In this document: piece by piece, positions 44,447 through 55,400 of the stretch
Layout: the number at the start of each line of letters is the position of its first letter
How positions within the stretch are numbered: the first letter of the stretch is position 1
The notes under the pieces: generated by a model
The model's input: only the letters and a program-made list of their open reading frames with translations
What the model was told of the DNA's origin: nothing
The model's database searches: none
Position numbers and translations under genes: made by a program
Source of the DNA: Cyanobacteria bacterium FACHB-DQ100
GTDB taxonomy: Bacteria; Cyanobacteriota; Cyanobacteriia; Leptolyngbyales; Leptolyngbyaceae
Length of the DNA stretch: 64,000 nt
Assembly: GCA_014695195.1 (NCBI GenBank)
Contig: JACJNW010000028.1
Coordinates: forward strand, 124,001-188,000
Direction of reading: 5' to 3'

Positions 44447-45526
44447 ATGGCTTTTAATATCAATGCGCTTAATTTACCTGTCATTCAGCGTGGCTCAACC
44501 GGATCAATCGTGGGTGCATGGCAGCGATTTTTACAAGATCAAAATTACCCGATCGGGGCGGTTGACAATGGCTTCGGCAGTGTCACCGATAGAGTGACAA
44601 AAGATTATCAGCAAAAAAATGGACTGGTTGCAGATGGAGTTGTCGGTCGGGGAACTTACACCAAAGCCTTATCTCAAGGATTTATTTTTCGCGTTGCTAA
44701 CCTGACAGCAGCAATGTTGCTGAGCTACTTAAACTATGGTGGGGCAGAAGTTCGAGATTTACAGGTTGCGCTGAACGTGATTGGGCGATTGAATCCGCCG
44801 TTAACGATCGATGGCAATTTTGGTCTTGGCAGTACCAAAGGCATGGCGGAAGCATACAAGATTCTCGATGTGAATTTTCGCCCGCGCTTGGATGCCCAGC
44901 TTTCAAACGCAACCAAGCAAAAACTTGGAGCCGATTATGCACCCGGATTGGCACTTCTCACCGAGTATGCGCGACGACAAAGAGTGCGATTGAGCGGGGC
45001 ACAGTGGGTGAGATTTTTTCCGGCGAGTCGATCGATCGATGATTTGGCTTCTCCATTCCGCCAGAGAGTCCGAGCGTTTGAGAAAGCTTTGCGGGATGCA
45101 GGTGCTTCGATCGAGGTGACAAATACCTATCGCCCACCTCAGCGCGCTTACATGATGCACTATGCGGTGCAGTTAAACAATCGCAACATTGCTCCGTGGG
45201 ATGTTCCGCCCATGATTGGAATGGATATTGATTGGGTGCATTACACGGATGCAGCCTCTTATCAAGCGGCGCGAGATATGGTGAATGCGTTTGATATTGG
45301 AGGCAATCCGGCGGCGCTAGTGTCTCGACATACACAAGCCTTGGCGATCGATTGGATTATCACTTGGAAGCCGCCGATGCAAATTCGGGATGGAAATGGT
45401 CGAACGGTGACGATCGGGACTCCGGCTGAAGGCAATGATAATGCTAATTTGTGGGATGTGGGTGCAAGTTATGGCGTGTACAAGCTAGAGTACGATCCGC
45501 CTCATTGGTCGGTGGATGGATATTGA
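44447..45526 (+). CDS. peptidoglycan-binding protein with M15-like peptidase domain
   Basis: A 359-residue protein. Two peptidoglycan-binding-1 repeats come first (about 10-80: GSTGSIVGAWQRFLQDQNYP, NGFGSVTDRVTKDYQQKNGL; about 90-150: LQVALNVIGRLNPPLTIDGNFGLG). The C-terminal half has SRHTQALAIDW (S-x-H-x-x-x-x-A-x-D) and a late PPHWSVDGY, which fit a D-Ala-D-Ala carboxypeptidase/VanY-like M15 zinc site. No signal peptide is visible. GGAG precedes the ATG. It may act as a cell-wall hydrolase or phage-like lysin; it is a single gene flanked by terminators. Confidence 0.85.
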   Translation: MAFNINALNLPVIQRGSTGSIVGAWQRFLQDQNYPIGAVDNGFGSVTDRVTKDYQQKNGLVADGVVGRGTYTKALSQGFIFRVANLTAAMLLSYLNYGGAEVRDLQVALNVIGRLNPPLTIDGNFGLGSTKGMAEAYKILDVNFRPRLDAQLSNATKQKLGADYAPGLALLTEYARRQRVRLSGAQWVRFFPASRSIDDLASPFRQRVRAFEKALRDAGASIEVTNTYRPPQRAYMMHYAVQLNNRNIAPWDVPPMIGMDIDWVHYTDAASYQAARDMVNAFDIGGNPAALVSRHTQALAIDWIITWKPPMQIRDGNGRTVTIGTPAEGNDNANLWDVGASYGVYKLEYDPPHWSVDGY

Positions 45527-45638
45527 GAATTGGGGTAAGCGATTTCCTGTTTCCAGGATGCCGTAACGCTCGATCGAGCAGCATCGGAAATTCGGGCGAA
45601 CTTGACCTGCTATTTATCCAGATGTTTTGTCCAGATGT

Positions 45639-47366
45639 TTAATACTTCCGCTCTTGAGGTTCAAACTGATTGAGGACAACAGGCATATAGTTAATATCAA
45701 TGCCAGCCGTAGAATAGTACGCCAATGTATGTTTCAAGAAGTTAGGGTCATCACGCTGAGCATAGTCCTCACGGCAATGTGACCCTCGACTTTCTTTGCG
45801 GTTGATTGCAGAAAATAGAATCATTTCACCCACTACGAACAACGATCGCAGTTCCAACGCTTCAATCAATTCTGTGTTCCAAACGGTTCCACGATCGTCG
45901 AGCCGAATTTGACTGTATTTCTGCTGCAATTCCCGCAGTTTGATTAGTCCTGACTGCATCACGTCTTCGGTACGGAACACACCGCAATGCTCGGTCATAC
46001 AGTCTTGATACGCTTGACGAATTTCTTGAATGCGGTATTGTCCTGACTGCTCAAACAAAGCTTGAATCTGTTGTTTCGCATCTTGAGTATAGCGATCGAC
46101 GTTCAAATCCGGTAGCTTGCGATTTTGGACAAATTGAGCGATCGTGGCCCCAGTTCTACGCCCATAGACTACACATTCTAGTAGCGAATTACTACCCAAC
46201 CGGTTCGCACCATGCACCGATACACAGGACGTTTCCCCTGCTGCGAAGAATCCATCGACAAACTCATCGGCTCCTGCCCGAACCTGTCCATCTGTGTTCA
46301 CGGGAATGCCACCCATACAGTAATGCACCGTTGGACGCACAGGCATCGGTTGAGTCACCGCATCGACTCCAACTAAGCGATGCGCTTCTTCCCAACAGAA
46401 CGGAACGCGGCTCATAATTTTCTCTTTGCCCATGTGCCGCAAATCGAGATAGACATAAGCGCCGCCCGCACTGCCATCCGGGTTAATGCCGCGTCCCGCT
46501 CGAATTTCAGAGACGATCGCTCGTGAGGTAATATCACGCGGCGCAAGCTCCATTCGGCTCGGAGCATACCGCGACATAAACCGCTCTCCCTCACTGTTAA
46601 TCAGATACGCGCCCTCACCCCGCACCGCTTCCGAAATCAACACACCGACCGGATACAATCCTGTCGGATGAAACTGCACGAATTCCATATCTTCGAGCGG
46701 TAGACCTGCCATTGCAGTCATCGCTAATCCGTCACCCGTCGAAGCGTAATCGTTGGAAGTGGTGTTATAAACGCGCCCATATCCACCTGTCGCGAACATG
46801 ACCGCTTTTGCTCGAACTATCTCGATCTGTCCATCGAGCAAGTGATACATGACTACACCTTTTGCCTGTCCATCTTCAAGGATCAGACGCATTACGTACC
46901 ATTCTTCGTAGATCTTGACTCCGTACTTCATCAAGTTGCAGATCAACTCATGCAGAATCGCGTGCCCAGTTTTATCTGCGGCGTAACAGGTGCGATTGTG
47001 AGAATGTCCACCAAAAGCCCGTTGGGCAATGCGACCATCGGGAAGGCGAGAGAATAACACTCCCATGTGTTCGAGATCAATCACCACATCGGGAGCTTCT
47101 TGCGTCAGAATGGCGACCGCATCTTGATCGGCGAGATAATCTGAGCCTTTGACCGTATCGAAGGCGTGAGCTTCCCAAGAATCGGTTTCATCGACGTTTT
47201 TGAGTGAAGCCGCCATGCCGCCTTGAGCCGCGACGGAGTGCGATCGAATCGGGTGAGTTTTAGCAACTACAGCAACGCTCAAACCCGGATTCGTGCGGAC
47301 AATCTCTAAGGCGGCACGACATCCCGCCAGCCCACCGCCAACAATAATGACATCGTGATCAATCAT
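45639..47366 (-). CDS. sdhA: succinate dehydrogenase/fumarate reductase flavoprotein
   Basis: A 575-residue protein. FAD-binding [14 protein letters not shown], the FAD-anchoring His region [13 protein letters not shown], substrate region [13 protein letters not shown] and [10 protein letters not shown], and later HYCMGGIPV and [17 protein letters not shown]. It oxidises succinate to fumarate. sdhB is at 36042 on the other strand, so the subunits are not co-transcribed. No membrane-anchor genes are nearby. Confidence 0.96.
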   Translation of the reverse strand: MIDHDVIIVGGGLAGCRAALEIVRTNPGLSVAVVAKTHPIRSHSVAAQGGMAASLKNVDETDSWEAHAFDTVKGSDYLADQDAVAILTQEAPDVVIDLEHMGVLFSRLPDGRIAQRAFGGHSHNRTCYAADKTGHAILHELICNLMKYGVKIYEEWYVMRLILEDGQAKGVVMYHLLDGQIEIVRAKAVMFATGGYGRVYNTTSNDYASTGDGLAMTAMAGLPLEDMEFVQFHPTGLYPVGVLISEAVRGEGAYLINSEGERFMSRYAPSRMELAPRDITSRAIVSEIRAGRGINPDGSAGGAYVYLDLRHMGKEKIMSRVPFCWEEAHRLVGVDAVTQPMPVRPTVHYCMGGIPVNTDGQVRAGADEFVDGFFAAGETSCVSVHGANRLGSNSLLECVVYGRRTGATIAQFVQNRKLPDLNVDRYTQDAKQQIQALFEQSGQYRIQEIRQAYQDCMTEHCGVFRTEDVMQSGLIKLRELQQKYSQIRLDDRGTVWNTELIEALELRSLFVVGEMILFSAINRKESRGSHCREDYAQRDDPNFLKHTLAYYSTAGIDINYMPVVLNQFEPQERKY

Positions 47367-47435
47367 GGTCGCTCATCGGGGAATGTTTCGCATTTCCCAT
47401 TGTGACGCGAATTGTGGGGCGAATGTGTGATTCTG

Positions 47436-47999
47436 TTAGTTTTTAACAGTTCTCTTTACAAACCAAGCTGCCACAGAGAGGGCGATCGCACCGATCGCGA
47501 CAGGAAGTATCCAATTAGTTTGGGATTGAGGTGCGGGTGAGGCTTGTGGAGCTTGAGCGACGGGACTCGATTGTGGAGCGGCTCCAGCTTGAACGGTGAC
47601 ATCGTAGGCGAATTTGAAGGCGTTGAATTCGTTGTTCGCTTTCGGTGCGCCACTGATTTCTAGGGTGTAAATTCCCGCTTTGGGAAAAGTAATTTCTGCG
47701 CCTGGGATTCCTTTGTATTGTTCGGCGGAGATCGCTTTTAACGCAGGTTGAGCAATTGTTTGATTGTTCGATCGCACCGTTAGCTGACAGTTACAACGAT
47801 CGAGCGGAATCACTTCACCGCCAGCTTTTGTTAATGCAAACCAAGCTTGTGAAACTTCTCCGGCTCTCGGATTGTGGTTCGGTTCAATGTGAAAATTGGA
47901 GGCGACATTGCCCTCGGTTTTGACATTGTGAGCGAGAGCAGGTGAAGCAAATAGTAAAAAAGGAATGAGATAAACCGATTTATTTTTTAGGTGCAACAT
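47436..47999 (-). CDS. exported/membrane-anchored domain protein, unknown
   Basis: A 187-residue protein with a signal peptide (VYLIPFLLFASPALA-HN), a beta-rich domain (about 22-135, with DRCNCQLTVRSNNQTI and ITFPKAGIYTLEISG), a Pro/Gln/Ala linker, and a C-terminal membrane span (TNWILPVAIGAIALSVAAWF) with a basic end. The domain resembles YtkA/FixH- or copper-related beta proteins in style only. It overlaps the next gene by 20 bases (start at 47999, stop of next gene at 47980), so the two are coupled. Probably a periplasmic partner of the SafE-type protein. Confidence 0.8.
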   Translation of the reverse strand: MLHLKNKSVYLIPFLLFASPALAHNVKTEGNVASNFHIEPNHNPRAGEVSQAWFALTKAGGEVIPLDRCNCQLTVRSNNQTIAQPALKAISAEQYKGIPGAEITFPKAGIYTLEISGAPKANNEFNAFKFAYDVTVQAGAAPQSSPVAQAPQASPAPQSQTNWILPVAIGAIALSVAAWFVKRTVKN

Positions 48000-49188
48000 A
48001 CCATTTTTCCAACGAGAGCAGCGACCAGAAGAAGTGCGATCGCATCAACAATACGCTAATCACTGAAAAGAGAAGAACACCAACTCTAAAACGATTACCA
48101 AAGTCAACGCTAATTTCGCCTAAGTAATTTGAGCCAGATAAACTCGTATGAATCGCAGCTAGAACCAAAGCTGGAACACTCAACAAATGGATTTTTCGCC
48201 AAATTGCACCGAGTTTAGAAACCGCTTGATTAAAGCTTGTGAATGCTGCAGGCAACATTAACCCAAATGCTGAAATTCCCGACCACATTCCTGCTTGTTG
48301 AGTTGGTAGCAGAAACGCGATCGCGTTTAAGTTCCAGTTAAACGTATGGTCGAGATAATGTCCGATATGGGCACAAGACAACACAAACGCCCCTACTCCT
48401 AACGCTCGTCGATACTGCAACGGAGCCGCCCAAATTCGGCTAATCGGTCGCGCAATCAGCGCTAACATTAGGCAAATCAGAGCTGCATGTCCGGTGTAAT
48501 CGACCATATCGCTGCTTCTGAGTAATGTCAAAAGACCGATCGTCAAAGTCACCCAACCGCCCAATTTGAACAACTGGCTTCTACGATCGCGACTCAATGC
48601 CGACGCGAATAATCCGGTACTAACCATCATGGGCGCAGTTCCCAACCCGAACGCCAACATCGTCAAAGCACCTTCAGCCACAGTTCCGGTTTCAGCCGCT
48701 TTAATTTGGGCAGCGTAGAGAAAGCCACAAGGAATCAAGCCCCAGATCATTCCCAGCAGTGCAGGAGTCCATCCATTGTTCGATCGCGCCAATTCCGACA
48801 TCAGCGAATTAAAGCGATCGTGTAATTTCCCCTGAATCGGATGCAAAATCGGCACACGCGGTAGCCAACTCGCATTAATATTCGACAACCCAAACCAAAT
48901 TAAAAGCAATCCGGTAACGATCGCCAATCCTCGTCTCAGTCCACTATCGATCCCCGCAAGTTGTCCACCTGCAATTAGCACCGATCCCAGCGCTCCGATC
49001 GTTGCTCCCACGATCGTGTAACTCAAGACTCTACCAAAATTCAGCAGTAGATTAAACCGAATTTGCTGCCATCTGGAACCGCGTTCGCGAGATAGCGAAA
49101 ATGCCACGGTCAACGGGCTACACATCCCCAAACAATGACCGAAGCTGCCTAAAAATCCGACACTCGCAATCAACAGTAAATCAAGCAT
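47980..49188 (-). CDS. SafE/UreH-like transporter fused to a ferric-reductase-like domain
   Basis: A 402-residue membrane protein with about 11 spans. The first half has the TauE/SafE/UreH-like and CcdA-like motif GHCLGMCSP and IPCGFLYAAQI, with the Cys residues that in UreH/CcdA/CopZ relatives serve metal or thiol functions. The second half (about 235-400) has the haem-type His pairs CAHIGHYLDH and IHLLSVPALVLAAIHT, seen in ferric-reductase-like membrane domains such as YedZ/MsrQ. The fusion suggests electron or metal transfer across the membrane. The preceding exported protein overlaps its end. Confidence 0.85.
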   Translation of the reverse strand: MLDLLLIASVGFLGSFGHCLGMCSPLTVAFSLSRERGSRWQQIRFNLLLNFGRVLSYTIVGATIGALGSVLIAGGQLAGIDSGLRRGLAIVTGLLLIWFGLSNINASWLPRVPILHPIQGKLHDRFNSLMSELARSNNGWTPALLGMIWGLIPCGFLYAAQIKAAETGTVAEGALTMLAFGLGTAPMMVSTGLFASALSRDRRSQLFKLGGWVTLTIGLLTLLRSSDMVDYTGHAALICLMLALIARPISRIWAAPLQYRRALGVGAFVLSCAHIGHYLDHTFNWNLNAIAFLLPTQQAGMWSGISAFGLMLPAAFTSFNQAVSKLGAIWRKIHLLSVPALVLAAIHTSLSGSNYLGEISVDFGNRFRVGVLLFSVISVLLMRSHFFWSLLSLEKWYVAPKK

Positions 49189-49202
49189 TTTTTCATGCTA
49201 TC

Positions 49203-49976
49203 TCATGCGAAGCGCACAGGTAAGCCATCTTGAAACGCTAGCAATTCTCCCGGCTCGATCGTTGTCCACACTTCGTTATCGGTTAACGGAGTCGTCGCGA
49301 TCACGGCAACACGATCGCTCTTGTTCGTCAATTCCTGAAAATCCACCGTTAAATCCGCATCAATTAGATGTGCGGCTGCAAACGGAGCTTGCCGCACAAT
49401 GTAGCAAAGCTTGGTTGAACAATGCACAAAAAAAGTTTCACCGTCTGAAAATAGATAGTTAAACGTGCCATATTTTGCGATCTGATCCGTGACCGATCGC
49501 AGCACCGGATACAACTCGGTTGAACTCGGTTTCTCGATCGGAAAGGTCTGCCGCAACGTATTCAAAATTAAACAAAACGCCCGTTCACTATCGGTTTGTC
49601 CCACAGGGCGATATATTCCGTCGGCTTCTGGCTCGAAGTTTGGCAAATCTCCGTTGTGTGCGAATACCCAATAGCGCCCCCATAATTCTCGCTGGAACGG
49701 ATGGCAATTCTCTAACGCCACTCGACCGAAAGTGGCTTTACGAATATGAGCAATCACATGAGTCGAATGAATCGGATATTTACGAACTAACTCAGCTACC
49801 GGAGACGCGATCGCAGGCTTGATATCGATGAACGATCGCACTCCCGCTCCTTCAAAAAACGCAATCCCCCAGCCGTCCTGATGCTCATCGGTTCGACCGC
49901 CCCGCGCAGAAAATCCCTCAAACGAGAAGCAGATATCTGTGGGAACATTGCAATTCATTCCGAGTAATTGACACAT
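49203..49976 (-). CDS. class II glutamine amidotransferase (YafJ-like)
   Basis: A 257-residue protein with the N-terminal nucleophile Cys2 (MCQLLGMNCN). It has GRTDEHQDGWGIAFF, VIAHIRKATFG and FAHNGDLPNF, with Asn/Gly of the oxyanion region, as in Ntn-type glutaminases of the YafJ/EgtC family. Acceptor unknown. It is 14 bases upstream of the SafE-like gene on the same strand. Confidence 0.92.
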   Translation of the reverse strand: MCQLLGMNCNVPTDICFSFEGFSARGGRTDEHQDGWGIAFFEGAGVRSFIDIKPAIASPVAELVRKYPIHSTHVIAHIRKATFGRVALENCHPFQRELWGRYWVFAHNGDLPNFEPEADGIYRPVGQTDSERAFCLILNTLRQTFPIEKPSSTELYPVLRSVTDQIAKYGTFNYLFSDGETFFVHCSTKLCYIVRQAPFAAAHLIDADLTVDFQELTNKSDRVAVIATTPLTDNEVWTTIEPGELLAFQDGLPVRFA

Positions 49977-50085
49977 ACCTCGCGTTCAGAATCCCCGTAA
50001 AGTTGTTGGAATAGCACAGCGGTTTGCGATGCAATCGAGCTAGATAGTGTCTCAAGCGCGTGGCAAGTTAAGTTCGGACTGTGCT

Positions 50086-53000
50086 TCAACGATAAAGCCA
50101 AACGCGCAGCAATGACAATAATTGCTCAGTATCAACAGGCTTCGTAATGTAATCAGATGCGCCTGCTTCGATACATTTTTCTCGATCGCCCTGCATTGCT
50201 TTTGCAGTGAGCGCAATGATCGGCAGGGATTTAAATTGCGGTTGTTCTCGAATGGCGCGGGTTGTCTCATAACCATCCATTTCTGGCATCATAATATCCA
50301 TCAGAACGACATTTGTATCGGGATGGGCTTGCAGCGTTTCAATGCCTTCGCGCCCATTCTCAGCGTAGAACACTTCCATCTGCTGACGCTCTAGCAAGCT
50401 TGTCAACGCAAAAATGTTCCGCATATCATCATCGATAATCAAGACTCTCTTGTTTCCTAAGACAGAATCGGCTTGATGCAGGTCTTCGAGGATTTGGCGT
50501 TTGGGCTGCGGTAGGTTCGCTTGCACACGGTGGAGAAACAGTGCAGTTTCATCAAGTAAGCGTTCGGGCGATCGTACATCTTTGATGATGATTGTCTCTG
50601 CAAGGCGTTTTAGCTGCGTCTCTTCTGGGCGGGTTAGTTCTTTGCCGGTGTAGATGATGATGGGAATTTTAGATAAAGCATCGTCTTGCTTGATCTGTTC
50701 GATGAGATCGAAACCGCTCATATCCGGGAGTCCCAAATCCATTACAACACAGTCAATTTGCTGTGAGTGTAATGTTGATAACGCATCTTTTGCTGTGTAA
50801 GCAGCAATGCTATTGACATCTCCGTTGCCAATCAGATCAATGATGCTTTGAGCTTGTACGGTGTCATCTTCAATGATTAGCAAGTTTTTAACGCGCCGAT
50901 CGATAAAGCTTTGAATCTCACCGAACAATTGAGTTAAGTCGTCAGAAGAAACAGGCTTTTGCAGATAAGCGATCGCGCCCAATTGCAATCCGCGTTGGCG
51001 CTGGTCGTCGCTCGATAGAATGTGAACCGGAATATGACGCAGTTCTGGATCACGCTTTAAGCGATCGAGGACTGCCCAGCCGTCCATATCGGGCAAATGT
51101 AAATCTAGTAGAATTGCACGCGGTTTGAATTGTTGTGCCAGCGCCAATCCCGATTGACTCCTCAAGGCTGCAAGTACCTTAAAGCCCTGCCGTCGTGCAA
51201 TATCTGTGAGAATTTTAACGAAGTTCACATCGTCTTCGATGATCAGTAGCACACGATCTCCCCCGTGAATCGAAGCACGATCGTCTGGAACTTCTGAAGT
51301 CAGATTGAGCGTTGGTGCAGGACGAGACACCGGAGGAGTAACGGTCTCTGGAGTCGTCGCAATTGGATCTTGAGTTTGAGGAAGGTAGAGTGTGAAGGTA
51401 CTCCCGCGATCGGGTTCACTGGTCACTTCAATAAAGCCACCCAGTCGATAGGCTAACTCTCGACTAATCGACAGTCCTAAGCCTGTCCCCCCAAACTTAC
51501 GGCTTGTTGTGCCATCAACCTGCTGAAATGCTTCAAAAATTAGCTGCTGCTTCTCACGCGGAATGCCAATCCCGGTATCCTGCACTGCAAAAAAAACTTT
51601 TTGATCCTGAGTTGAACCAATCCGAACGGTGACGCTTCCTTGTTCCGTGAATTTGAAAGCATTGGCGAGTAGATTCTTGAGAATCTGCTGAAGACGTTTG
51701 CTATCCGTTGAGATGACTTCTGGTGCTTGAGGATCACGCTCGATCGAGAACGCGAGTTCTTTACTGCTGGCAATCTGGCGGAAGGTGCGATCGAGACTCC
51801 GTTGCAGATCCGTGAGGTTAAGCGGTTCAATGTCGATCGCAATGGTTCCCGATTCAATCTTGGCAAGGTCGAGAATGTCATTGATCAACGTCAGCAAGTC
51901 ATTACCAGAAGAGTAGATTGTTTTGCTGTATTCCACCTGCTTGTCGGTTAAATTCTGGTCTGCGTTGTCACTGAGGATCTTTGCTAGAATCAGCAAACTG
52001 TTGAGTGGTGTTCTCAACTCATGCGACATATTCGCCAAGAACTCCGACTTATACCGGGATGAAACTTCTAACTGCTCTGCTTTTTCTTGCAGTGCCAGCA
52101 TCGCTTGATCAATCTCACCGTTTTTCTGTTCAACTTCGCGCTTTTGTGCAGCTAAGAGTTCTGCTTTTTCTTCAAGCTCCTCGTTAAGTTGCTGTAGCTC
52201 TTCGTTGGAGACTTTTAGCTCCTCTTGTTGTTCTTGCAGACGGAGTTCTGATTCTTCTAGAGCACGGGTTTGATCCTGAAGCTGTCGATTGCTTTGGTAA
52301 AGTTCTTCTTGCTGACTTCGCAGTTCTTCTGCCAAAGCTTGTGACTCTTTGAGTAACTGCTGCGTTTTTGCATCCGATGCGATCGCTTTTAACACAACCC
52401 CGATCGTTTGTGCTAATCGCTCTAATAAGGTGAGTTGAACCTCTGTGAATCGCTGAAATGATGCTAATTCGAGCACCGCAACGACTTCGTTTTCAAACAG
52501 CACGGGCAAAACAATCACATTGATTGGGCTTGCATCTCCTAAGCCCGATCGAATCCGAATGTAATCGCTTGGAACATCCGTTAAAAGAATGCGTTGCTTT
52601 TCTAGCGCACATTGTCCGACTAATCCCTCGCCTAAGTGAAACTGATTCGATAGCTGTTTGCGCTCTTGATACGCATAGCTACTTAACAGTTTGAGTACAG
52701 GTGGCGATAGTTCTGTATCCATCACGTAAAATGCGCCATGCCGAGATCCCACTAACGGAGCAAGGTGCGATAACATCAATCGCGACACCGTTTCTAAGCT
52801 CCGCTCTCCCTGAATCAAGTGGGAAAATTCTGCTAAGTTAGTCTGTAACCAAGTTTGGCGATCGCTCTTTTGCAAACTATCGCGCAAACTGTCTACCATT
52901 TGCCGCAAGGTGCGCGTTAGAATGCCAACTTCGTCTTGACGATCCAGCCTGGGCAGTTGTGCTGATAAGTCGCCGTCAGCAATTCTTTCAGCACTCCGTG

Positions 53001-53652
53001 AAACTTGGGTTAAAGGGGTTGAGATATGGCGATTGAGCAAAACACCCAAAATTGCCAGCAGCGTAAACGCAAGCGGCATCCCGATCGCAATGCTATCCAG
53101 TGTATTCTGTGCGGCAATATTGGCATTTCTGGATCGCTGATCCAGTAGCCTTTGTTCTCGCACTTTCATCTGATCGATGATTCGTCGAATCTGATCGGTA
53201 ACAGGCTTGCCGCGCCGTACACTATCATCTTGTATGACTGCTTGCAGCCCTCGCGCTCGTCTGAGGGCAATGCGCTCCTTCATCAGTTCGATGCGTTGAT
53301 CAACTAGACCCGCTAACTGCCTTATATCCTGTTGTTGAGTAGGATTATCTATGGTTAGCTGGCGAACATTTCCAATCCTTTGCTGAACCGTACTGATCGC
53401 GAGGTTGTAGGGCTGCAAATACGGTGTTTCACCAGTTAATAAATATCCCCGCTGTCCGTTTTCAGCTTCAACGATCAAGGATAGAATGTCTTCGAGTTCT
53501 CCTAAGACCTGATAAGTATGAGTGACCCAGCGTGAGGTTGCGATCAATTCACGGGTTCCACTGTATGAGGCAATTCCGATCGCTGCGAAAATGGAGAGTC
53601 CGAGTCCAAATGCCGCTCCGATCTTTGTCCCAATTCGCAAGCGCTTCAACAT
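50086..53652 (-). CDS. hybrid histidine kinase CHASE3-HAMP-GAF-HisKA-HATPase with three receivers
   Basis: A 1188-residue membrane sensor kinase. N-terminal span, CHASE3 domain (about 40-180: [20 protein letters not shown]), second span, HAMP (about 205-260), GAF (about 290-430), a long coiled coil (about 435-545), HisKA with His in [13 protein letters not shown], HATPase motifs ([31 protein letters not shown]) and three receivers with Asp in [16 protein letters not shown] and LMDIMMPE. The third receiver has the typical [14 protein letters not shown] start. It senses an unknown signal. It faces left and is followed by the amidotransferase gene. Confidence 0.94.
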   Translation of the reverse strand: MLKRLRIGTKIGAAFGLGLSIFAAIGIASYSGTRELIATSRWVTHTYQVLGELEDILSLIVEAENGQRGYLLTGETPYLQPYNLAISTVQQRIGNVRQLTIDNPTQQQDIRQLAGLVDQRIELMKERIALRRARGLQAVIQDDSVRRGKPVTDQIRRIIDQMKVREQRLLDQRSRNANIAAQNTLDSIAIGMPLAFTLLAILGVLLNRHISTPLTQVSRSAERIADGDLSAQLPRLDRQDEVGILTRTLRQMVDSLRDSLQKSDRQTWLQTNLAEFSHLIQGERSLETVSRLMLSHLAPLVGSRHGAFYVMDTELSPPVLKLLSSYAYQERKQLSNQFHLGEGLVGQCALEKQRILLTDVPSDYIRIRSGLGDASPINVIVLPVLFENEVVAVLELASFQRFTEVQLTLLERLAQTIGVVLKAIASDAKTQQLLKESQALAEELRSQQEELYQSNRQLQDQTRALEESELRLQEQQEELKVSNEELQQLNEELEEKAELLAAQKREVEQKNGEIDQAMLALQEKAEQLEVSSRYKSEFLANMSHELRTPLNSLLILAKILSDNADQNLTDKQVEYSKTIYSSGNDLLTLINDILDLAKIESGTIAIDIEPLNLTDLQRSLDRTFRQIASSKELAFSIERDPQAPEVISTDSKRLQQILKNLLANAFKFTEQGSVTVRIGSTQDQKVFFAVQDTGIGIPREKQQLIFEAFQQVDGTTSRKFGGTGLGLSISRELAYRLGGFIEVTSEPDRGSTFTLYLPQTQDPIATTPETVTPPVSRPAPTLNLTSEVPDDRASIHGGDRVLLIIEDDVNFVKILTDIARRQGFKVLAALRSQSGLALAQQFKPRAILLDLHLPDMDGWAVLDRLKRDPELRHIPVHILSSDDQRQRGLQLGAIAYLQKPVSSDDLTQLFGEIQSFIDRRVKNLLIIEDDTVQAQSIIDLIGNGDVNSIAAYTAKDALSTLHSQQIDCVVMDLGLPDMSGFDLIEQIKQDDALSKIPIIIYTGKELTRPEETQLKRLAETIIIKDVRSPERLLDETALFLHRVQANLPQPKRQILEDLHQADSVLGNKRVLIIDDDMRNIFALTSLLERQQMEVFYAENGREGIETLQAHPDTNVVLMDIMMPEMDGYETTRAIREQPQFKSLPIIALTAKAMQGDREKCIEAGASDYITKPVDTEQLLSLLRVWLYR

Positions 53653-53769
53653 TTTTTACCCAGTGCGATCGTGCATTCAGCGATCGATTGTCTGACGGTT
53701 AGAAGAATTGCCACATCTGACTTTGGGTAGAGAGGCGAGAGAGAATTGCTTGTCTCTCACCCCTTGTTT

Positions 53770-54177
53770 CTATTCTGGAACGAATTCTAAAGCAACACCA
53801 TTCATGCAATATCTCTGTCCGGTTGGACGAGGGCCGTCTTCAAACACATGACCTAAATGCCCACCGCACTTAGCACAGTGAACTTCAACGCGAGTCATGA
53901 AGAACGATCGATCAACTGTGGTCTCGATCGCGTTTTCTAAGGGTGCATAGAAGCTGGGCCAACCTGTACCGCTATTGAACTTAGTTTCAGATGAGAATAA
54001 TGGCGTTCCACAGCCTGCACAGGAGAAAGTACCCTTGCCGTATTCCTTATCGAGTGGGCTAGTTCCGGCTCGTTCTGTGCCGTGTTTGCGTAACACTCGA
54101 AACTGGTCTGGGGTGAGCGAAGCTTTCCATTCTTCTTCGGTTTTGTTGATTTCAAATGAATTGTTTTGAGTGTTCAT
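53770..54177 (-). CDS. msrB: peptide-methionine (R)-S-oxide reductase MsrB
   Basis: A 135-residue protein starting MNTQNNSFEIN. It has the two zinc CxxC pairs (CAGC, CAKC), GTGWPSFYAPL, GGHLGHVFEDGPRPTGQRY and the catalytic Cys in RYCMNGVALEF. It reduces methionine-R-sulfoxide in proteins using thioredoxin. It is close to the HtrA protease gene but divergent from it. Confidence 0.96.
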   Translation of the reverse strand: MNTQNNSFEINKTEEEWKASLTPDQFRVLRKHGTERAGTSPLDKEYGKGTFSCAGCGTPLFSSETKFNSGTGWPSFYAPLENAIETTVDRSFFMTRVEVHCAKCGGHLGHVFEDGPRPTGQRYCMNGVALEFVPE

Positions 54178-54295
54178 TACAGCAATGTTGTTTCTAGTGT
54201 TCTTAGTTTATTTTAACAAGTCCTCTAAATTTCCCTCGCAAGCATGAAGTCAGGAAAACGGCGATCGCGCTTGATTTGAGTGGTTTACTTCAAGT

Positions 54296-55393
54296 ATGGC
54301 TATGATCAAGCGACTTCTGGGATATGTCAGTGTGTTAGTGCTGAGTTTGGGATGGCTGCTGCCTGCTCAGGCGGCTCCGTTTGGGCAGGGCGATAACTTT
54401 GTCACAGCGGCGATCGATAAAGTTGAAGCGGCAGTGGTGCAGGTGAATGTGTCGCGCAACTTAGGCGGTGATGTGCCGGGTGCTTTAAGGCCGTTTTTGG
54501 GCAATCCGCAAGCCGGTTCTTCTTCAAGAGTGCTGCGGGGATTGGGATCAGGGTTTGTGATTGATCAAAACGGTAAGATTCTCACCAATTCGCACGTCGT
54601 TGATAATGCGGATACAGTCACCGTTTCATTTCAAGATGGACGCGTGCTAGAAGGCAAAGTGCTGGGTAAAGATCCGGTGACAGATGTAGCTGTGATTCAG
54701 GTGCAAGCTGAGAACTTACCTACGGTAACGCTGGGGAATTCTGATGAGGTACGGCAGGGACAATGGGCGATCGCGATCGGGAATCCATTGGGACTTCAAG
54801 AAACCGTAACGGTCGGGGTGATTAGCGGGACAGAGCGATCGAGCGTAGATATTGGTGTTCCCGATAAGCGGGTGGGATTCATCCAAACCGATGCAGCAAT
54901 TAATCCAGGGAACTCCGGCGGGCCGCTGTTAAATGCAAACGGTGATGTAATTGGAATCAATACGGCAATCATTCAGGGTACACAAGGATTGGGATTTGCC
55001 ATTCCGATTAACACAGCACAAAATGTAGCACAACAATTGATCGCAACAGGAACTGTGACGCATCCCTATATTGGAGTTCAGTTAGTTGCGCTTGATCCGA
55101 ATGTAAGAGACTTTATTAATCGCGCTCCCAACAGTCGCATGAAGGTTGAGGACGATCGCGGAATTCTGGTGGTTGGGGTCGGTCGTGGAACGCCTGCGGC
55201 AAAGGCAGGACTCAAAGCGGGAGACGTGATTCAAGCTGTGAATGATCAACCGATTCAAAACGTAAAAACGATTCAGCAATTGGTCGATCAAGCAGGAGTC
55301 GATGGCAGTTTGAGTGTCAACGTGAAGCGGAGCGATCGCACAGTTGCATTGACGATTTCACCGGAGCAATTACCTGCGGTTGAGGCACAATAA
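54296..55393 (+). CDS. HtrA/Deg-type serine protease with PDZ domain
   Basis: A 365-residue protein with a signal peptide (GYVSVLVLSLGWLLPAQAAP), trypsin-like domain with His in NSHVVDNAD, Asp in PVTDVAVIQV and Ser in NPGNSGGPLL, and one PDZ domain (about 255-355: GVGRGTPAAKAGLKAGDVIQ). The size and single PDZ fit the HhoA/HhoB/HtrA group of cyanobacteria. It degrades or chaperones damaged exported proteins in the periplasm or lumen. A palindromic repeat follows the stop. Confidence 0.95.
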   Translation: MAMIKRLLGYVSVLVLSLGWLLPAQAAPFGQGDNFVTAAIDKVEAAVVQVNVSRNLGGDVPGALRPFLGNPQAGSSSRVLRGLGSGFVIDQNGKILTNSHVVDNADTVTVSFQDGRVLEGKVLGKDPVTDVAVIQVQAENLPTVTLGNSDEVRQGQWAIAIGNPLGLQETVTVGVISGTERSSVDIGVPDKRVGFIQTDAAINPGNSGGPLLNANGDVIGINTAIIQGTQGLGFAIPINTAQNVAQQLIATGTVTHPYIGVQLVALDPNVRDFINRAPNSRMKVEDDRGILVVGVGRGTPAAKAGLKAGDVIQAVNDQPIQNVKTIQQLVDQAGVDGSLSVNVKRSDRTVALTISPEQLPAVEAQ

Positions 55394-55400
55394 AATTGAG

